From NCBI RefSeq assembly GCF_004331735.1, contig NZ_SJSO01000012.1, positions 62,001 to 126,000 on the forward strand: a stretch of DNA of 64,000 bases, read 5' to 3'. Below the pieces are notes generated by a model, which was given only the letters and a program-made list of their open reading frames with translations, was not told where the DNA came from and did no database searches. This stretch comes from Pedobacter psychrodurus (GTDB taxonomy: Bacteria; Bacteroidota; Bacteroidia; Sphingobacteriales; Sphingobacteriaceae). Positions 54,995 to 64,000 of this stretch are shown here, piece by piece (the first letter of the stretch is position 1; each line of letters starts with the position of its first letter). A program made the translations under genes and the position numbers.

Positions 54995-55704
54995 AAAAAT
55001 TAGGTAAGGATGAATGAACAGGCATATGTATCTGTTCGTTTGGTTATTTTAAAGAGGGCATATGCTACCCATTTAGTTGAGCCCCTCTTTTTGTACTTTG
55101 AAATGTAGAACCCGTTAAAGCGATTTTAAATTGCCCGGTTTCATCACCCAGAACAGATTGCCGCTGATCATACTGGCTAAATAAGCTTATTGATGCTTTT
55201 GTGAACCGTAAGGGTATTTGTATTGCAATAAAGATTATTAGCTGCTGGTTAACAGGACCTGAAATTTCGGTATGAAAAGATTAAGGTTGTTAACAGCGTA
55301 TTAATGCGTTATAAATGGCTTCACGAAATTGGGTTGAAGAATTAATAAAAATAGGGGTTTGGTGAAGTTTGAGATTCTGATGATCTTCAATGCAAGCAGC
55401 GTTTCTAAATGCAAAGGTGATTGGACGTTTTGTAGCATAATTTAGTTTTTCATGGTCGGTTAAACGGTTGGTTTATTTCGGAAAACTGGTTATATCAATT
55501 TTTAATTGCCTGTAACCATCAATTACCCAGCTAGTAAATCTCGGATAATTAGGATCTGTCATGTATTTTATACTTGGTTGAAACAAATAAACTACAAAAA
55601 AGGGCTTGTAGTGAGGGGTAATCTCATCAAAATTAGGGGTCAAATTCTTTTTATTTTCGCTGTTACTGCCTTATTTTGAGTTTTTTATAGAAATTACATT
55701 TTTT
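54995..55704. other. Intergenic region with one hairpin and an ORF-like remnant, no gene called
   Basis: AAAGAGGGC (55051-55059) and GCCCCTCTTT (55081-55090) can pair in the leader of the ricin-domain gene. A minus-strand frame of about 60 codons without a start codon (55290-55472) reads like protein but cannot be supported as a gene. The rest is AT-rich with nothing I recognise. Confidence 0.4.
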
Positions 55705-55735
55705 ATAAGCGTTCTTTTTACGCTTATTTTTTTTC
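55705..55735 (+). terminator. Orphan plus-strand intrinsic terminator
   Basis: ATAAGCGT-TCTTTTT-ACGCTTAT is a perfect 8-bp stem followed by TTTTTTTT. It points along the plus strand, but no plus-strand gene ends within 2 kb upstream (the GH43 gene stops at 53709). It may terminate a small RNA or a lost gene. Confidence 0.65.
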
Positions 55736-55923
55736 CTTAAAGAAAAAAAACAAAAAACACAGGTGTGGTTTATGTTTATTTTTGAACTGTACAGTAAACA
55801 GCTATGTTGAAACCGAATGAAATTGGGGCGGGTAAAAGAATAGATGGCAACAGTATTTATCAGTTGCTTCGCGGTGATTTTTGAGGAATCAGGCTACCAG
55901 CATAGCCGTTATAAAAAACAAAA

Positions 55924-55949
55924 AAGGATACCCTTAAAAGAGTATCCTT
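55924..55949 (-). terminator. Intrinsic terminator of the SusC-SusD-like operon
   Basis: AAGGATACCC and GAGTATCCTT form a 10-bp stem with one G-U pair and a 6-nt loop. On the minus strand it runs into TTTTTTTGTTTTTT. It lies 30 bp after the SusD-like gene's stop. Confidence 0.9.
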
Positions 55950-55978
55950 GCAGTATTCAATAACCTAATATTTGTGTA

Positions 55979-57376
55979 TTAATTGGTATCCCACCATAAA
56001 CGATCAGTGATTTTTGCCTTTTGTTGTGGCTGTGGATTAGCAGTGATTTCCGAATTTGGATATAAAACCCTTCTTGGGATATCGGATAGTGCATTTTTAA
56101 CTTTTGTTAGGGATGGATAACCGGTACGGCGCCAATCGGTAAAGTTCTCTGGATTCAGAAAATTTGAGATGAACTTTTCTTCAATGATCAGACGGAGTGC
56201 ATTTGAAGAATTTAACGTGCCCCTCGAAGAAAGATAACTATTGACATCGGTAGTAACTACACCTAGTTTTTCCATGTGCTGCTTAATACCGTCCTGATAA
56301 AATGGCTGGGCAGCAGATGCTCCTGAAACAATAAAAGTTGCTTCAGCCTTTAAAAAAAGTGCTTCGGTATAATTTACCAGATAATTCTTTGCGCTGGCGC
56401 CTGCATAAAAATCAGATGGAATGGAATACGATTCCAGACTTCCGATTTCATCAAGTCCGATCTGTCTTCCTGTATATAAGCCGGTTTGCACGGCTGGTTT
56501 AACCATTTTGCTCAGCCTTGGATCATTTCTAACGGTAAAGTTATCGACAAAAGTATTAGCCAGTACGAAGGTCGTTCCGGGCAGAAAATTCTGCTGCCAA
56601 GGGTTTTCGGCGCCCGCGGCACCACTAAAGGCTATCTTACAGTCATCACTATTGTTCTGCATGCCGTTATTCAACGCTGTTAGTGCAAGCTGGGCCTGGG
56701 CAGCAGCTGAACTGCCAGGTGACTTGGTCAGGTGCATATAGTAGCGTGCTTTTAAGGTGTAGGCGAGTTTTTTCCATTTAGCCATGTCGCCCGAATAAAT
56801 AAGGTCATCACTGCCGGGAGCTGAGCCAGCATTCCGGCCAATATCTGCAATCCCCTCGTCTAGCAAGCGCTGTAGCTGGGTATATATCTGTTGCTGGGTA
56901 TCGTAAGTAGGATTGGCTACATCAATTCCCTTGAAAGCCTGACTGTAGGGGATATCTCCCCATGCATCGGTTGCGTAGCCCAAAGCATACGCAGTGAGTA
57001 TTTTAGAAATCGCGGTATAATTAAAATTGCCGTTTGCAGCTGCTTTTACATTTAGGAGGCTTAGGTTGTTCAGCGTGCGCACGTATACGTTGTTCCAGTC
57101 ACCGTCCATATCAATGTTATACATCTGGTAAGTGCCGAAATTTGGTGCTACCTGGTTCAGCGCCATTACCTGCAGGTACTGCTGAAGCACTACACTTAAA
57201 TTCCCGTCGCCAGATGCGTTGATATTTTGGGAGATCAGCAGCTGTATAGGGGGCAACATGAGCGATTCCTTAACATCTATCGGTCTGTTGGGGTCATAGT
57301 TAACATCTATGTATTTTTTGCACCCGGCAAAAGCCATCATAAATGCAAAACTTAGAATGAAATTTATCTTTTTCAT
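55979..57376 (-). CDS. SusD-like_2-type outer-membrane lipoprotein
   Basis: 465 residues, with a lipobox AFAGC-KKYI. It shows the pattern of the divergent SusD/RagB subfamily often called SusD-like_2: IDVNYDPNRPIDV near the N-terminus, LLPPIQLLISQ-type segments, AYALGYATDAWGDIPYSQAF in the first TPR-like region, and WKKLAYTLKARYYMHLTK. The C-terminus has FTDWRRTGYPSL. It is the lid protein for the SusC encoded 24 bp upstream. It lacks the WPID-type ending of the SusD proteins in the 20-32 kb locus. Confidence 0.92.
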   Translation of the reverse strand: MKKINFILSFAFMMAFAGCKKYIDVNYDPNRPIDVKESLMLPPIQLLISQNINASGDGNLSVVLQQYLQVMALNQVAPNFGTYQMYNIDMDGDWNNVYVRTLNNLSLLNVKAAANGNFNYTAISKILTAYALGYATDAWGDIPYSQAFKGIDVANPTYDTQQQIYTQLQRLLDEGIADIGRNAGSAPGSDDLIYSGDMAKWKKLAYTLKARYYMHLTKSPGSSAAAQAQLALTALNNGMQNNSDDCKIAFSGAAGAENPWQQNFLPGTTFVLANTFVDNFTVRNDPRLSKMVKPAVQTGLYTGRQIGLDEIGSLESYSIPSDFYAGASAKNYLVNYTEALFLKAEATFIVSGASAAQPFYQDGIKQHMEKLGVVTTDVNSYLSSRGTLNSSNALRLIIEEKFISNFLNPENFTDWRRTGYPSLTKVKNALSDIPRRVLYPNSEITANPQPQQKAKITDRLWWDTN

Positions 57377-57400
57377 ATTGATTCTTTTTTATGTATTGGC

Positions 57401-60400
57401 CTATAATGTTAATTTTAAACTGAAATCTACCGAGCGGGATGTTGGGGTCGAGAAAGAATAAATTCCCTGAGATCCGTTTGAAGAACCAAAAGAACTTACT
57501 TCCGGATCTCCACCGGTAAAGTGTGGTGCATATATCCATAAATTTCTGCCCGTAACCTGGAAACCAATGGTTTTAAAAGGTGTTTTTTGCAGCCATGTTG
57601 GTTTTAGGTTATAGCCTATGCTAACGTTTCTCAACTTTACATAAGTACCATCCTGGATAACCGATTCCAATACACCATTGGCCCGCTGGTAATAGGCCTG
57701 TCCTGAAACAGACACCGTATTGGGTAAACCTGTAGTCGCATTTACACCCTCAACAACACGTGGGCCACGGTCTTCGGTAACCTTTGGCGTGCCGTAGAAA
57801 TAGCCATAGCCATCAACATTGTTCTGGATATCGCCTCCCTTTTTCATGTCAAAAGAGAAACTCATGGTGAACTGCTTATATCTTAGGTTATTAACAATTC
57901 CTGCCATCCAATCAGGGTTAATATCACCAATTATGCCCTGTTCGTCTGCAGCAAATGGCAGCCCATCATTACCGATCAGCAGTTTTCCTTCACTGTTCCT
58001 GGCGTATCGGGTACCATAAATTACCCCATAAGGCTGATCTACAAAAATAAAGGTAAAGCCATTGCCAACCTGCTTCAGGTCCTTGTAGATCGAAAGTACT
58101 TTATTTCTGATCCTGCTATAATTCAGGGTCAGATCCCAGCTAAAATCCTCAGTTTTTATAGGTTTCGCATTTAAAAGCAGCTCTATACCCCTGTTACGCA
58201 TCGATGCGGTATTTACACTGGTCGCGTTAAACCCGGTTGATGGTGCCAGCGCTACATTAGGAATAATCCCGTTTTTTGTCTTTTTATCGAAATAGGTAAC
58301 CTCCAGGCTTAAACGGTTTTTAAAGAAACCTGTTTCTAAACCTACCTCAAATTCGTTGATCCGCTCATTTTTTAGGTTTGGATCGCTTAAGGTTTGACTG
58401 ATCAAAAAGCCCGACTGCCCCTGATAGGGAAAGGCAATGTTTCTTACCGTCTGTGATTCGTACGGCGTAAGCAGGTTATATGGCCCGATGCTGGCATTCC
58501 CCACGGTACTATAAGATAATCTTAATTTTCCAAAGCTCATGATATCAGAAAGTTCCCTCGAAAAGAAATTAGAAAAGATAAAACTCGTAGCAGCAGAACC
58601 ATAAGGATAAAAACTGTTGTTTTTGGCCAGTACCGAAGTGCCGTCGTACCTTCCGGTAAGGGAGAGGATTAAGAACTTTTTATAATCGATATTAGACTGT
58701 AAATAGAATCCTATTTTTCTGCTCAGATAACTTGTTTCGGTAAATTGTACGGTTGATGTAGATCCGATGTTATCAAATCCCGGAACGGTTATGCCCAGGC
58801 CGTTGGCATTGGCAGTTTCACTATAGGTTGATAGTATGTTGTTGCCCAATAGTGCATCGAAGGTAAAATCGCCAAAACTTTTGTTTGCACCGATGATCAG
58901 GTCATTATTATATTGCCTGAAATTGCTGTTTCTGTTTACAATCCGGCCATTAGGGTTTGAAACCGAGAGTAACGATTCGCGGTATTTGCCCTGTTCAACA
59001 TAAACATCAGCACCAAAACGTTCTGTTATGGTTAGCCAGCTCAATACTTTGTAATCAGCATTAAAAGTCGGTAAAAACCTGTTTACTACAGAAGTATTGC
59101 TGATATTATCTAATACCCAATATGGGTTGTTCCTTGAAAAACGGAACAGCCTTTGCGTTCCATCCGGATTTACGGCTGGCTCCAGATTATAGGAGACTGG
59201 TGCAGTAAAAATAGTCCATACAGGGCTTTCAAGAGCATATCCTTCAGGTAGCCTGGTGTTTTTTGTATTGGCATAGTTGAGTGAAAAAGTAATATTGAGA
59301 TCCTTTAAAACCTGGGTGCTGAATTTTCCAAAAACGGTATTCCGGTCAAACGATGTAGTGGGTACTGTGCCTTCCTGGGAAAGGTTGGTATAGGAAAGAA
59401 AATAGGAGTTGTATGCTCCGCCACCATTTAATCCAATGGTATTGGTATATGTTTTACCTGTTTTGAAAAATAAGTCAGACTGATTATATACCTGTGCCGG
59501 CTGTCCGTTTATTTTCAGGGTGTCCATCTTTGCTCCCCACGATGTACTTGTTTTTTGGGTAAGCCCATCAAAATACACACCATTAGATCCCAATGAATAT
59601 TTATCCTGAATTTCGGGCAAAAGTGGTTTCTCCAGAGATAACGACGATGAAAAACTCAAGGAAGGCTTTTTGTTCTGGCTTCCTGCTTTGGTTGTAATAA
59701 TAATTACTCCTTTTGCACCATCAGACCCATAAAGTGCTGTTGCCGCTCCTCCTTTGAGTACATTGATGCTCTCAATGATATTAGGGTCGAGATCGGCAAT
59801 TCTATTTGTTCCGGGGCCAGAATTCAGGTTTCCGGTTTCATCATTGTTCACTGGGATACCATCAATAACCATTAAGGCTTCGTTGTTTCCGTAAAGGGAA
59901 TTGGCTCCCCTGATCACAATCCTTGACGAACTGCCCGGAGTACCCGAAGAACTTGTAATCTGAACACCCGAAACCTTACCGGCCAGGGCATTTACCAAGT
60001 TCGGCTCTTTGGTTTGGGTTAATTGCTCACCTTTTACCTCTTGAGAACTATAAGTGAGGTTACGTTTTTCACGCTTTACACCTAGTGCAGTTACCACAAT
60101 TTCGTTTAGGCTTTGCTGGTCGTCCTTAAGCACAATCACCAGGTTGTTTTGTCCTGTATAGGCGAGCGCTCTGGTCTGGAAACCAATACCGCTAAATACA
60201 AGCACTGATGGATTTGCGCCTTTGATCGAGAAATTCCCCTGCGAATCTGTAGAGGAACCGAGGGATGTACCCTTAATCTTTACAGAAATACCCGGTAAAG
60301 CTGCCCCGCTTTCATCTGTAATTTTGCCGTTTATGGGCACCGTTTGCGCATGGATCTGCAAAAAACAGAGCATGACTATGGCTAGAAAAGCAATTTTGAG

Positions 60401-60409
60401 TTTGATCAT
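57401..60409 (-). CDS. SusC-type TonB-dependent receptor
   Basis: 1002 residues. The signal peptide ends QIHAQ (22). A carboxypeptidase-regulatory-like domain (about 25-105) contains GKITDESGAALPGISVKIKG. The plug has LNEIVVTALGVKREKRNL, IVIRGANSLYG, ALMVIDGIPV and ATALYGSDGAKGVIIITT. The barrel ends SVDFSLKLTL. It is co-transcribed with the SusD-like gene and preceded by a TAnnTTTG box. A two-component system is encoded immediately upstream on the same strand and is the likely regulator. Confidence 0.95.
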   Translation of the reverse strand: MIKLKIAFLAIVMLCFLQIHAQTVPINGKITDESGAALPGISVKIKGTSLGSSTDSQGNFSIKGANPSVLVFSGIGFQTRALAYTGQNNLVIVLKDDQQSLNEIVVTALGVKREKRNLTYSSQEVKGEQLTQTKEPNLVNALAGKVSGVQITSSSGTPGSSSRIVIRGANSLYGNNEALMVIDGIPVNNDETGNLNSGPGTNRIADLDPNIIESINVLKGGAATALYGSDGAKGVIIITTKAGSQNKKPSLSFSSSLSLEKPLLPEIQDKYSLGSNGVYFDGLTQKTSTSWGAKMDTLKINGQPAQVYNQSDLFFKTGKTYTNTIGLNGGGAYNSYFLSYTNLSQEGTVPTTSFDRNTVFGKFSTQVLKDLNITFSLNYANTKNTRLPEGYALESPVWTIFTAPVSYNLEPAVNPDGTQRLFRFSRNNPYWVLDNISNTSVVNRFLPTFNADYKVLSWLTITERFGADVYVEQGKYRESLLSVSNPNGRIVNRNSNFRQYNNDLIIGANKSFGDFTFDALLGNNILSTYSETANANGLGITVPGFDNIGSTSTVQFTETSYLSRKIGFYLQSNIDYKKFLILSLTGRYDGTSVLAKNNSFYPYGSAATSFIFSNFFSRELSDIMSFGKLRLSYSTVGNASIGPYNLLTPYESQTVRNIAFPYQGQSGFLISQTLSDPNLKNERINEFEVGLETGFFKNRLSLEVTYFDKKTKNGIIPNVALAPSTGFNATSVNTASMRNRGIELLLNAKPIKTEDFSWDLTLNYSRIRNKVLSIYKDLKQVGNGFTFIFVDQPYGVIYGTRYARNSEGKLLIGNDGLPFAADEQGIIGDINPDWMAGIVNNLRYKQFTMSFSFDMKKGGDIQNNVDGYGYFYGTPKVTEDRGPRVVEGVNATTGLPNTVSVSGQAYYQRANGVLESVIQDGTYVKLRNVSIGYNLKPTWLQKTPFKTIGFQVTGRNLWIYAPHFTGGDPEVSSFGSSNGSQGIYSFSTPTSRSVDFSLKLTL

Positions 60410-60729
60410 GATTTTGTTCAGTTATTAGTCAGATCAAATTTAGTTGTCTTTTAATGTATGTAGATCGATGATTTTATCATGTATTAACCGTAAATTAACA
60501 GGAATGTTACATGTAGGGAGAAATGATATGCTGTTATAGTGAGTGAGGCTAAACTGATGTGTATCATTATATATCAAAGGTTTTACCTTATATAACAAAC
60601 ATATAGCGTAAACTACTAGTTGATAATGATTGGAAATTTAATAGGAGATATCAAGGAAGAAAGCAGTCGCACCGATACTGATTGTAAAGATCAAACCTCA
60701 TTTATCCCGCAATTGCTAATTGATCTCCA
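60410..60729 (-). promoter_or_regulatory. Promoter region of the SusC-SusD-like operon
   Basis: On the minus strand TAAATTTG (plus coordinates 60435-60442) matches the Bacteroidota -7 box about 26 bp before the SusC ATG. A 13-bp palindrome ATGAT-TTT-ATCAT (60468-60480) lies just upstream, a possible site for the adjacent OmpR-type regulator. I see no terminator after the response-regulator gene, so read-through is possible. A short plus-strand frame here is not credible. Confidence 0.5.
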
Positions 60730-61434
60730 TTATTTAACCTTTAAAATGTATCCTAATCCATATACATTTTCTATACTAACCTGTTCTGAAACCTTAAAGA
60801 GCCTGCGTAGCCTTGAAATGAACACTTCAAGGCTTTTTCCATTAAAATAATCGTCATTTCCCCATAGTGCTAATAAAATATCCTTTTTTTTAACAACCTG
60901 ATTAATATTGCCTGCCAAATGGTCTAATACTTCAGATTCCCTTACAGTGAGTGAAACCTCTTTATTATCGGGCATTAGCACAAAAAGCTGGTCTTTTTTG
61001 TACCTGATATCGCCAATATTGATAAATCCCAGGCTGGATCCTGATGGGGTCTTTGGCGTGCTGGAAAACTTATTGATGATATTTCCTATCCTTAACACTA
61101 ATTCTTCGATTTCGAATGGCTTTGATATATAGTCTATTGCACCGATCTTGAGGCCCCGAAGGCGGTCTTGTTTTTCATTATGTGCGGTAAGGAAGAAAAA
61201 AGGCTGGTTAGTATTTATCTTTACCATCTCAGTGGCCAGATCAAAACCGTTCATGTCTGGTAACTGCACATCAATAATCACCAGCTTGTTATCGAGTCGG
61301 TTTGAGCCATAATAATCCAATGCTTCTGTGGCAGCCTTAAACCAAAGTACGCTAAAGCCCCTTAATTTCAGGTATTCCGAAATCACGTTGCCCAGGTCTA
61401 TTTCATCTTCAATTATTACGATATCATAAAGCAT
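60730..61434 (-). CDS. OmpR/PhoB-family response regulator
   Basis: 234 residues. The receiver domain (1-120) has the acidic pocket E9-D10, phospho-acceptor Asp55 (VIIDVQLPDMNG), Thr83 (FFLTAH) and Lys105 (YISKPFE). The winged-helix DNA-binding domain (about 140-232) has VSLTVRESEVLDHLAGNINQ, VVKKKDILLALWG and KSLEVFISRLRRLFK, ending in VYGLGYILKV. It is the cognate regulator of the histidine kinase encoded 11 bp upstream. It lies just before the SusC-SusD-like operon, so control of glycan uptake is likely but inferred. Confidence 0.95.
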   Translation of the reverse strand: MLYDIVIIEDEIDLGNVISEYLKLRGFSVLWFKAATEALDYYGSNRLDNKLVIIDVQLPDMNGFDLATEMVKINTNQPFFFLTAHNEKQDRLRGLKIGAIDYISKPFEIEELVLRIGNIINKFSSTPKTPSGSSLGFINIGDIRYKKDQLFVLMPDNKEVSLTVRESEVLDHLAGNINQVVKKKDILLALWGNDDYFNGKSLEVFISRLRRLFKVSEQVSIENVYGLGYILKVK

Positions 61435-61445
61435 AATTTTTTGGA

Positions 61446-62879
61446 TTAATGATTTATACTGTCCGCCCTTTGCCCGGCAGGAATGTGCACCAGAAATTCT
61501 GTTCCTTTTCCCAATGCTGTTCTTACGCTAATTTCCCAGCCATGAATATCCAGACATTGTTTAACATAATATAGCCCGAGCCCCAGGCCCGAAACCGTAT
61601 TGTCTTTGCCCGCACGGAAAAACTTATCGAATATTTTTTCCTTTATGGCCTCTTCAACTCCCTTTCCATTATCTTTAATATGTAGGATGTAACCGCCATT
61701 GTGCGCCGTAATAAAGAGTACCGTCATTTTTACATCACTATGGTTGTGTTTAAAGGAATTATCCAGGATATTCTGTAACATGGTAGTAAACACAAAAGGA
61801 TCCATCATGATTAGTATTTCAGAACCATGAGGATCAAAGGTGAGGCTATCTGGTGCCTGGACTTTTATTTTATAATCGTTAACCAGGGTAAGCACTTCAT
61901 AATTAAGGTCTGTTTCCTCTAAATTAATATTGTTGTTGATTTCCGAAATCTCCAGCATTTGATTGATGTGGGAGTGGAGTCTTCTGGCCTGCCTTTCTAC
62001 AATATGCACAAGCGCATTTACGCGATTTCTGTCGTTGAGCACTTCATCTTCATGCAAACTTTTGCTTGCCACCAATATCGTAGTAATCGGTGTGTTAAAT
62101 TCATGCTTAATGCTGTTCAGGAAATCAGATTTAATGTCGGTTTCCTTTTTCTGCCGCATCCAGCTGATATAAGTATAATAATTAATGCCAACAATAATGA
62201 TAATACAAAGTGCAACGAGCGAAAATGTCGGGAGCATTTGATAAGCCACTTTTAAAGTACGGCCAGGAGGATCGACAAAAAGATTAAAGGTAATTCTAAA
62301 ATCGTAAACCAGCTTACCACTAACCGAAAGGTTGGTTACCCTGTTTTGAATAGTTGGATTGGTCAGTGTACCATCAATGATCACACCATAAGGCGTTTTT
62401 TGGTCTGCCTTAAACTGGGTATCGGTCTTACTGTCGAATATGGTGATATTCCCGATTTTGGTGTCAAAATTTACTTCTATTTGCTGGAAGGTGAGCAGGT
62501 ATTGAAGGTTAGCGTCCAGCCCGTTTCTTTTTACAATGGAGCGAAAAACACTGTCCATCGAACTTTCCTTTTGCAGCTCCGTTAGCAGCGTATCGCTCAC
62601 GCGTTGCGAAAGTTTGTTAAATGCTGTCCTGTTAGTCAGGTAAGTTTGTTTAAGCGCCGGCATATTTCTGGAGAGGACTGAATCGATGATTTTTCCACCC
62701 CCGCTAAAAACCTTATCATCCGATATACTGCGTCCATATTCATCGTTTATCAGCGTTTTTTCCTTTAAACTATAATCTCTGTCTCTCAGTACATACGAAT
62801 TATAAGTTAATCTGAGCTGTACCAGGAGCAAGATCAGAAAACTGACCAACACCACGGACTTATATATGCGATCTTTCAT
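61446..62879 (-). CDS. Membrane sensor histidine kinase
   Basis: 477 residues. TM1 is at about 8-25 and TM2 at about 216-236, enclosing a periplasmic sensor region of about 190 residues with no recognised fold. The HisKA domain has the phospho-acceptor His259 (SIKHEFNTPITT). The ATPase domain has an N box (LQNILDNSFKHN), a G1 box (DNGKGVEE) and a G2 box (GLGLGLYYV). It forms a two-gene unit with the response regulator and is divergent from the alpha-L-fucosidase gene. It is a classical two-piece kinase, not the hybrid one-protein type (HTCS) common in glycan loci. Confidence 0.94.
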   Translation of the reverse strand: MKDRIYKSVVLVSFLILLLVQLRLTYNSYVLRDRDYSLKEKTLINDEYGRSISDDKVFSGGGKIIDSVLSRNMPALKQTYLTNRTAFNKLSQRVSDTLLTELQKESSMDSVFRSIVKRNGLDANLQYLLTFQQIEVNFDTKIGNITIFDSKTDTQFKADQKTPYGVIIDGTLTNPTIQNRVTNLSVSGKLVYDFRITFNLFVDPPGRTLKVAYQMLPTFSLVALCIIIIVGINYYTYISWMRQKKETDIKSDFLNSIKHEFNTPITTILVASKSLHEDEVLNDRNRVNALVHIVERQARRLHSHINQMLEISEINNNINLEETDLNYEVLTLVNDYKIKVQAPDSLTFDPHGSEILIMMDPFVFTTMLQNILDNSFKHNHSDVKMTVLFITAHNGGYILHIKDNGKGVEEAIKEKIFDKFFRAGKDNTVSGLGLGLYYVKQCLDIHGWEISVRTALGKGTEFLVHIPAGQRADSINH

Positions 62880-62984
62880 TTTATCCCTTAAAAATAGGCC
62901 TATTATTTCATAAATACCCTAACGTTAAGCTTTTGTTAGGTTTCTGTTACGGTTTCGTTCGACAAATTTCGTCTATCTCAGATG

Positions 62985-62992
62985 TAGTTTTG
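62985..62992 (+). promoter_or_regulatory. TAnnTTTG box upstream of the fucosidase gene
   Basis: TAGTTTTG fits the Bacteroidota -7 consensus, about 125 bp before the fucosidase ATG, in the region shared with the divergent kinase gene. No clear -33 box is seen, so confidence is low. Confidence 0.3.
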
Positions 62993-63115
62993 AATATTGA
63001 AAAATAAATGGTGCCGTTTAACCGGATTTTTCTTGATTGAAAGAGATTGACAAAAATCTGTACCGCAATCATTATTCAACAACTAACACAGATACATAAA
63101 CCAAAAAGAAGAAAA

Positions 63116-64000
63116 ATGACCTTTAAAAGGATTTTATCATTATTACTTATTGTCTCGGGAACAATATCTATTTACCCGGTAATGGCCCAGCAAAAATCAG
63201 CCAATAAACCTTTGCCTGAACTTCAACAGGATTTTGTTGATCTTGGCCTGGGTATGTTCATTCATTATGGCATGCCTACCTTTATGGATCAGGACTGGTC
63301 TGATCCTGATGCAGATCTTTCGTTGTTTCAATCGCCGAAGCTCGATGCAGATCAATGGGCAAAAGCAGCAAAGTCTGCTAACATGACTTATGGCTGTTTA
63401 ACAACCAAACACCACAGTGGATTTCCAATCTGGAATACCAAAACCACCGCATATAATGTAATGAATACGCCACTAAAACGCGATGTGGTGAAAGAATACG
63501 CTGATGCATTTCGTAAGAATGGTTTAAAGGTAATGTTATATTATTCTATATTGGATACCCACCATGGCATTCGTCCAAACCAGATTACTCCGGAGCGTGT
63601 AAAGATGATTAAAGATCAGATTACCGAACTGTTGACCAATTATGGTGAGATCACCGCCTTAATTATCGATGGATGGGATGCACCATGGTCGAGGATTTCT
63701 TATGATCAGGTACCTTTTGAAGATATTTATTATTTAATTAAATCATTACAGCCAAATTGTTTGGTAATGGATCTGAATGCGGCTAAATACCCTACACAGG
63801 CGCTGTTCTACACTGATATCAAATCTTACGAGCAAGGTGCCGGCCAGTTTATTTCGAAGGAAAATAATAAGCTTCCCGCACTCGCATGTCTTCCATTGCA
63901 GGCCAACTGGTTCTGGAAAACATCTTTTCCAACTACTCCTGTAAAAAATGTAACTGAGCTGGTTAACAAGTTTATCATTCCTTATAATGGCGCATATTGC
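63116..64000 (+). CDS. GH29 alpha-L-fucosidase, C-terminus beyond the window
   Basis: 295 residues are visible from the ATG at 63116, with no stop before the window end. A signal peptide ends PVMAQ (about 25). GH29 features include LGLGMFIHYGMPTF (His50), LTTKHHSGFPIW (His99-His100), KRDVVKEYADAFRKNGLKVM and the likely nucleophile Asp185 in ALIIDGWDAP. These enzymes release terminal alpha-L-fucose by a retaining mechanism. It is divergent from the two-component system and probably in the same regulon as the nearby SusC-SusD-like pair. The substitution of LIIDGW for the more common WFDG-type sequence suggests a less usual GH29 subgroup. Confidence 0.92.
   Translation, partial: MTFKRILSLLLIVSGTISIYPVMAQQKSANKPLPELQQDFVDLGLGMFIHYGMPTFMDQDWSDPDADLSLFQSPKLDADQWAKAAKSANMTYGCLTTKHHSGFPIWNTKTTAYNVMNTPLKRDVVKEYADAFRKNGLKVMLYYSILDTHHGIRPNQITPERVKMIKDQITELLTNYGEITALIIDGWDAPWSRISYDQVPFEDIYYLIKSLQPNCLVMDLNAAKYPTQALFYTDIKSYEQGAGQFISKENNKLPALACLPLQANWFWKTSFPTTPVKNVTELVNKFIIPYNGAYC

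Noticed and set aside
55290..55472. Minus-strand frame of about 60 codons with protein-like composition (contains QTPIFINSSTQFREAIYNAL)
   Set aside because: There is no in-frame ATG and no ribosome site, and a frame of this length is expected by chance in AT-rich DNA. It could be a gene remnant but cannot be supported.
60620..60850. 76-codon plus-strand frame
   Set aside because: Most of it is antisense to the conserved end of the response-regulator gene and it has no signal of its own.

Overview
This window looks like chromosomal DNA from a Bacteroidota bacterium, most likely Sphingobacteriaceae and close to Pedobacter. The evidence is four SusC-type receptors (one cut by the window edge), three SusD-type lipoproteins, lipoprotein signals of the S-C-K-K type, a FecI/FecR-type sigma and anti-sigma pair with an STN-domain TonB receptor, AT-rich intergenic DNA, and promoter-like TAnnTTTG boxes. 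No rRNA, tRNA, CRISPR array or transposase was recognised.

Region 1 (1-18.7 kb) is mixed. It starts with a SusC-type receptor cut by the left edge, divergent from a TetR regulator with a clean palindrome between them. Then come small genes, a phosphate transporter/universal-stress-protein pair, and a minus-strand locus of ECF sigma factor, FecR, STN-TonB receptor and two lipoproteins. An array of 190-bp tandem repeats separates the sigma factor gene from fecR. A PDZ-S41 peptidase, a small GTG-start gene, a methyltransferase and a divergent LysR regulator complete the region.

Region 2 (19.3-44.7 kb) is the highlight. It is a plus-strand run of two tandem SusC-SusD-fasciclin-accessory-lipoprotein modules, then a degenerate phosphodiesterase-LamG lipoprotein, an M60-type metallopeptidase, a second degenerate phosphodiesterase-LamG lipoprotein, a small secreted protein and an NHL-propeller lipoprotein. 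A terminator follows, and then a GH88-type unsaturated uronyl hydrolase with a DUF2264 protein. Both transcription units have the same promoter layout: direct repeats ATTTTC-N(0-1)-ACC starting 22 bp apart, then exactly 23 nt, then a CAnnTTTG box. Inverted, roughly 97-bp near-identical repeats bracket the block. I infer a co-regulated surface system for a glycan-decorated protein or uronic-acid glycan.

Region 3 (45-64 kb) is a second carbohydrate region: an S41 peptidase, a LamG-GH127 protein divergent from a very large multidomain GH43 protein, a ricin-lectin/HExxH lipoprotein, a SusC with a SusD-like protein, a classical histidine kinase and response regulator directly upstream of them, and the start of a GH29 alpha-L-fucosidase. 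The mix of arabinofuranosidase-type and fucosidase enzymes suggests plant-type glycans, but this is inference.

Coordinates of small sites were counted by hand and may be off by a base or two.
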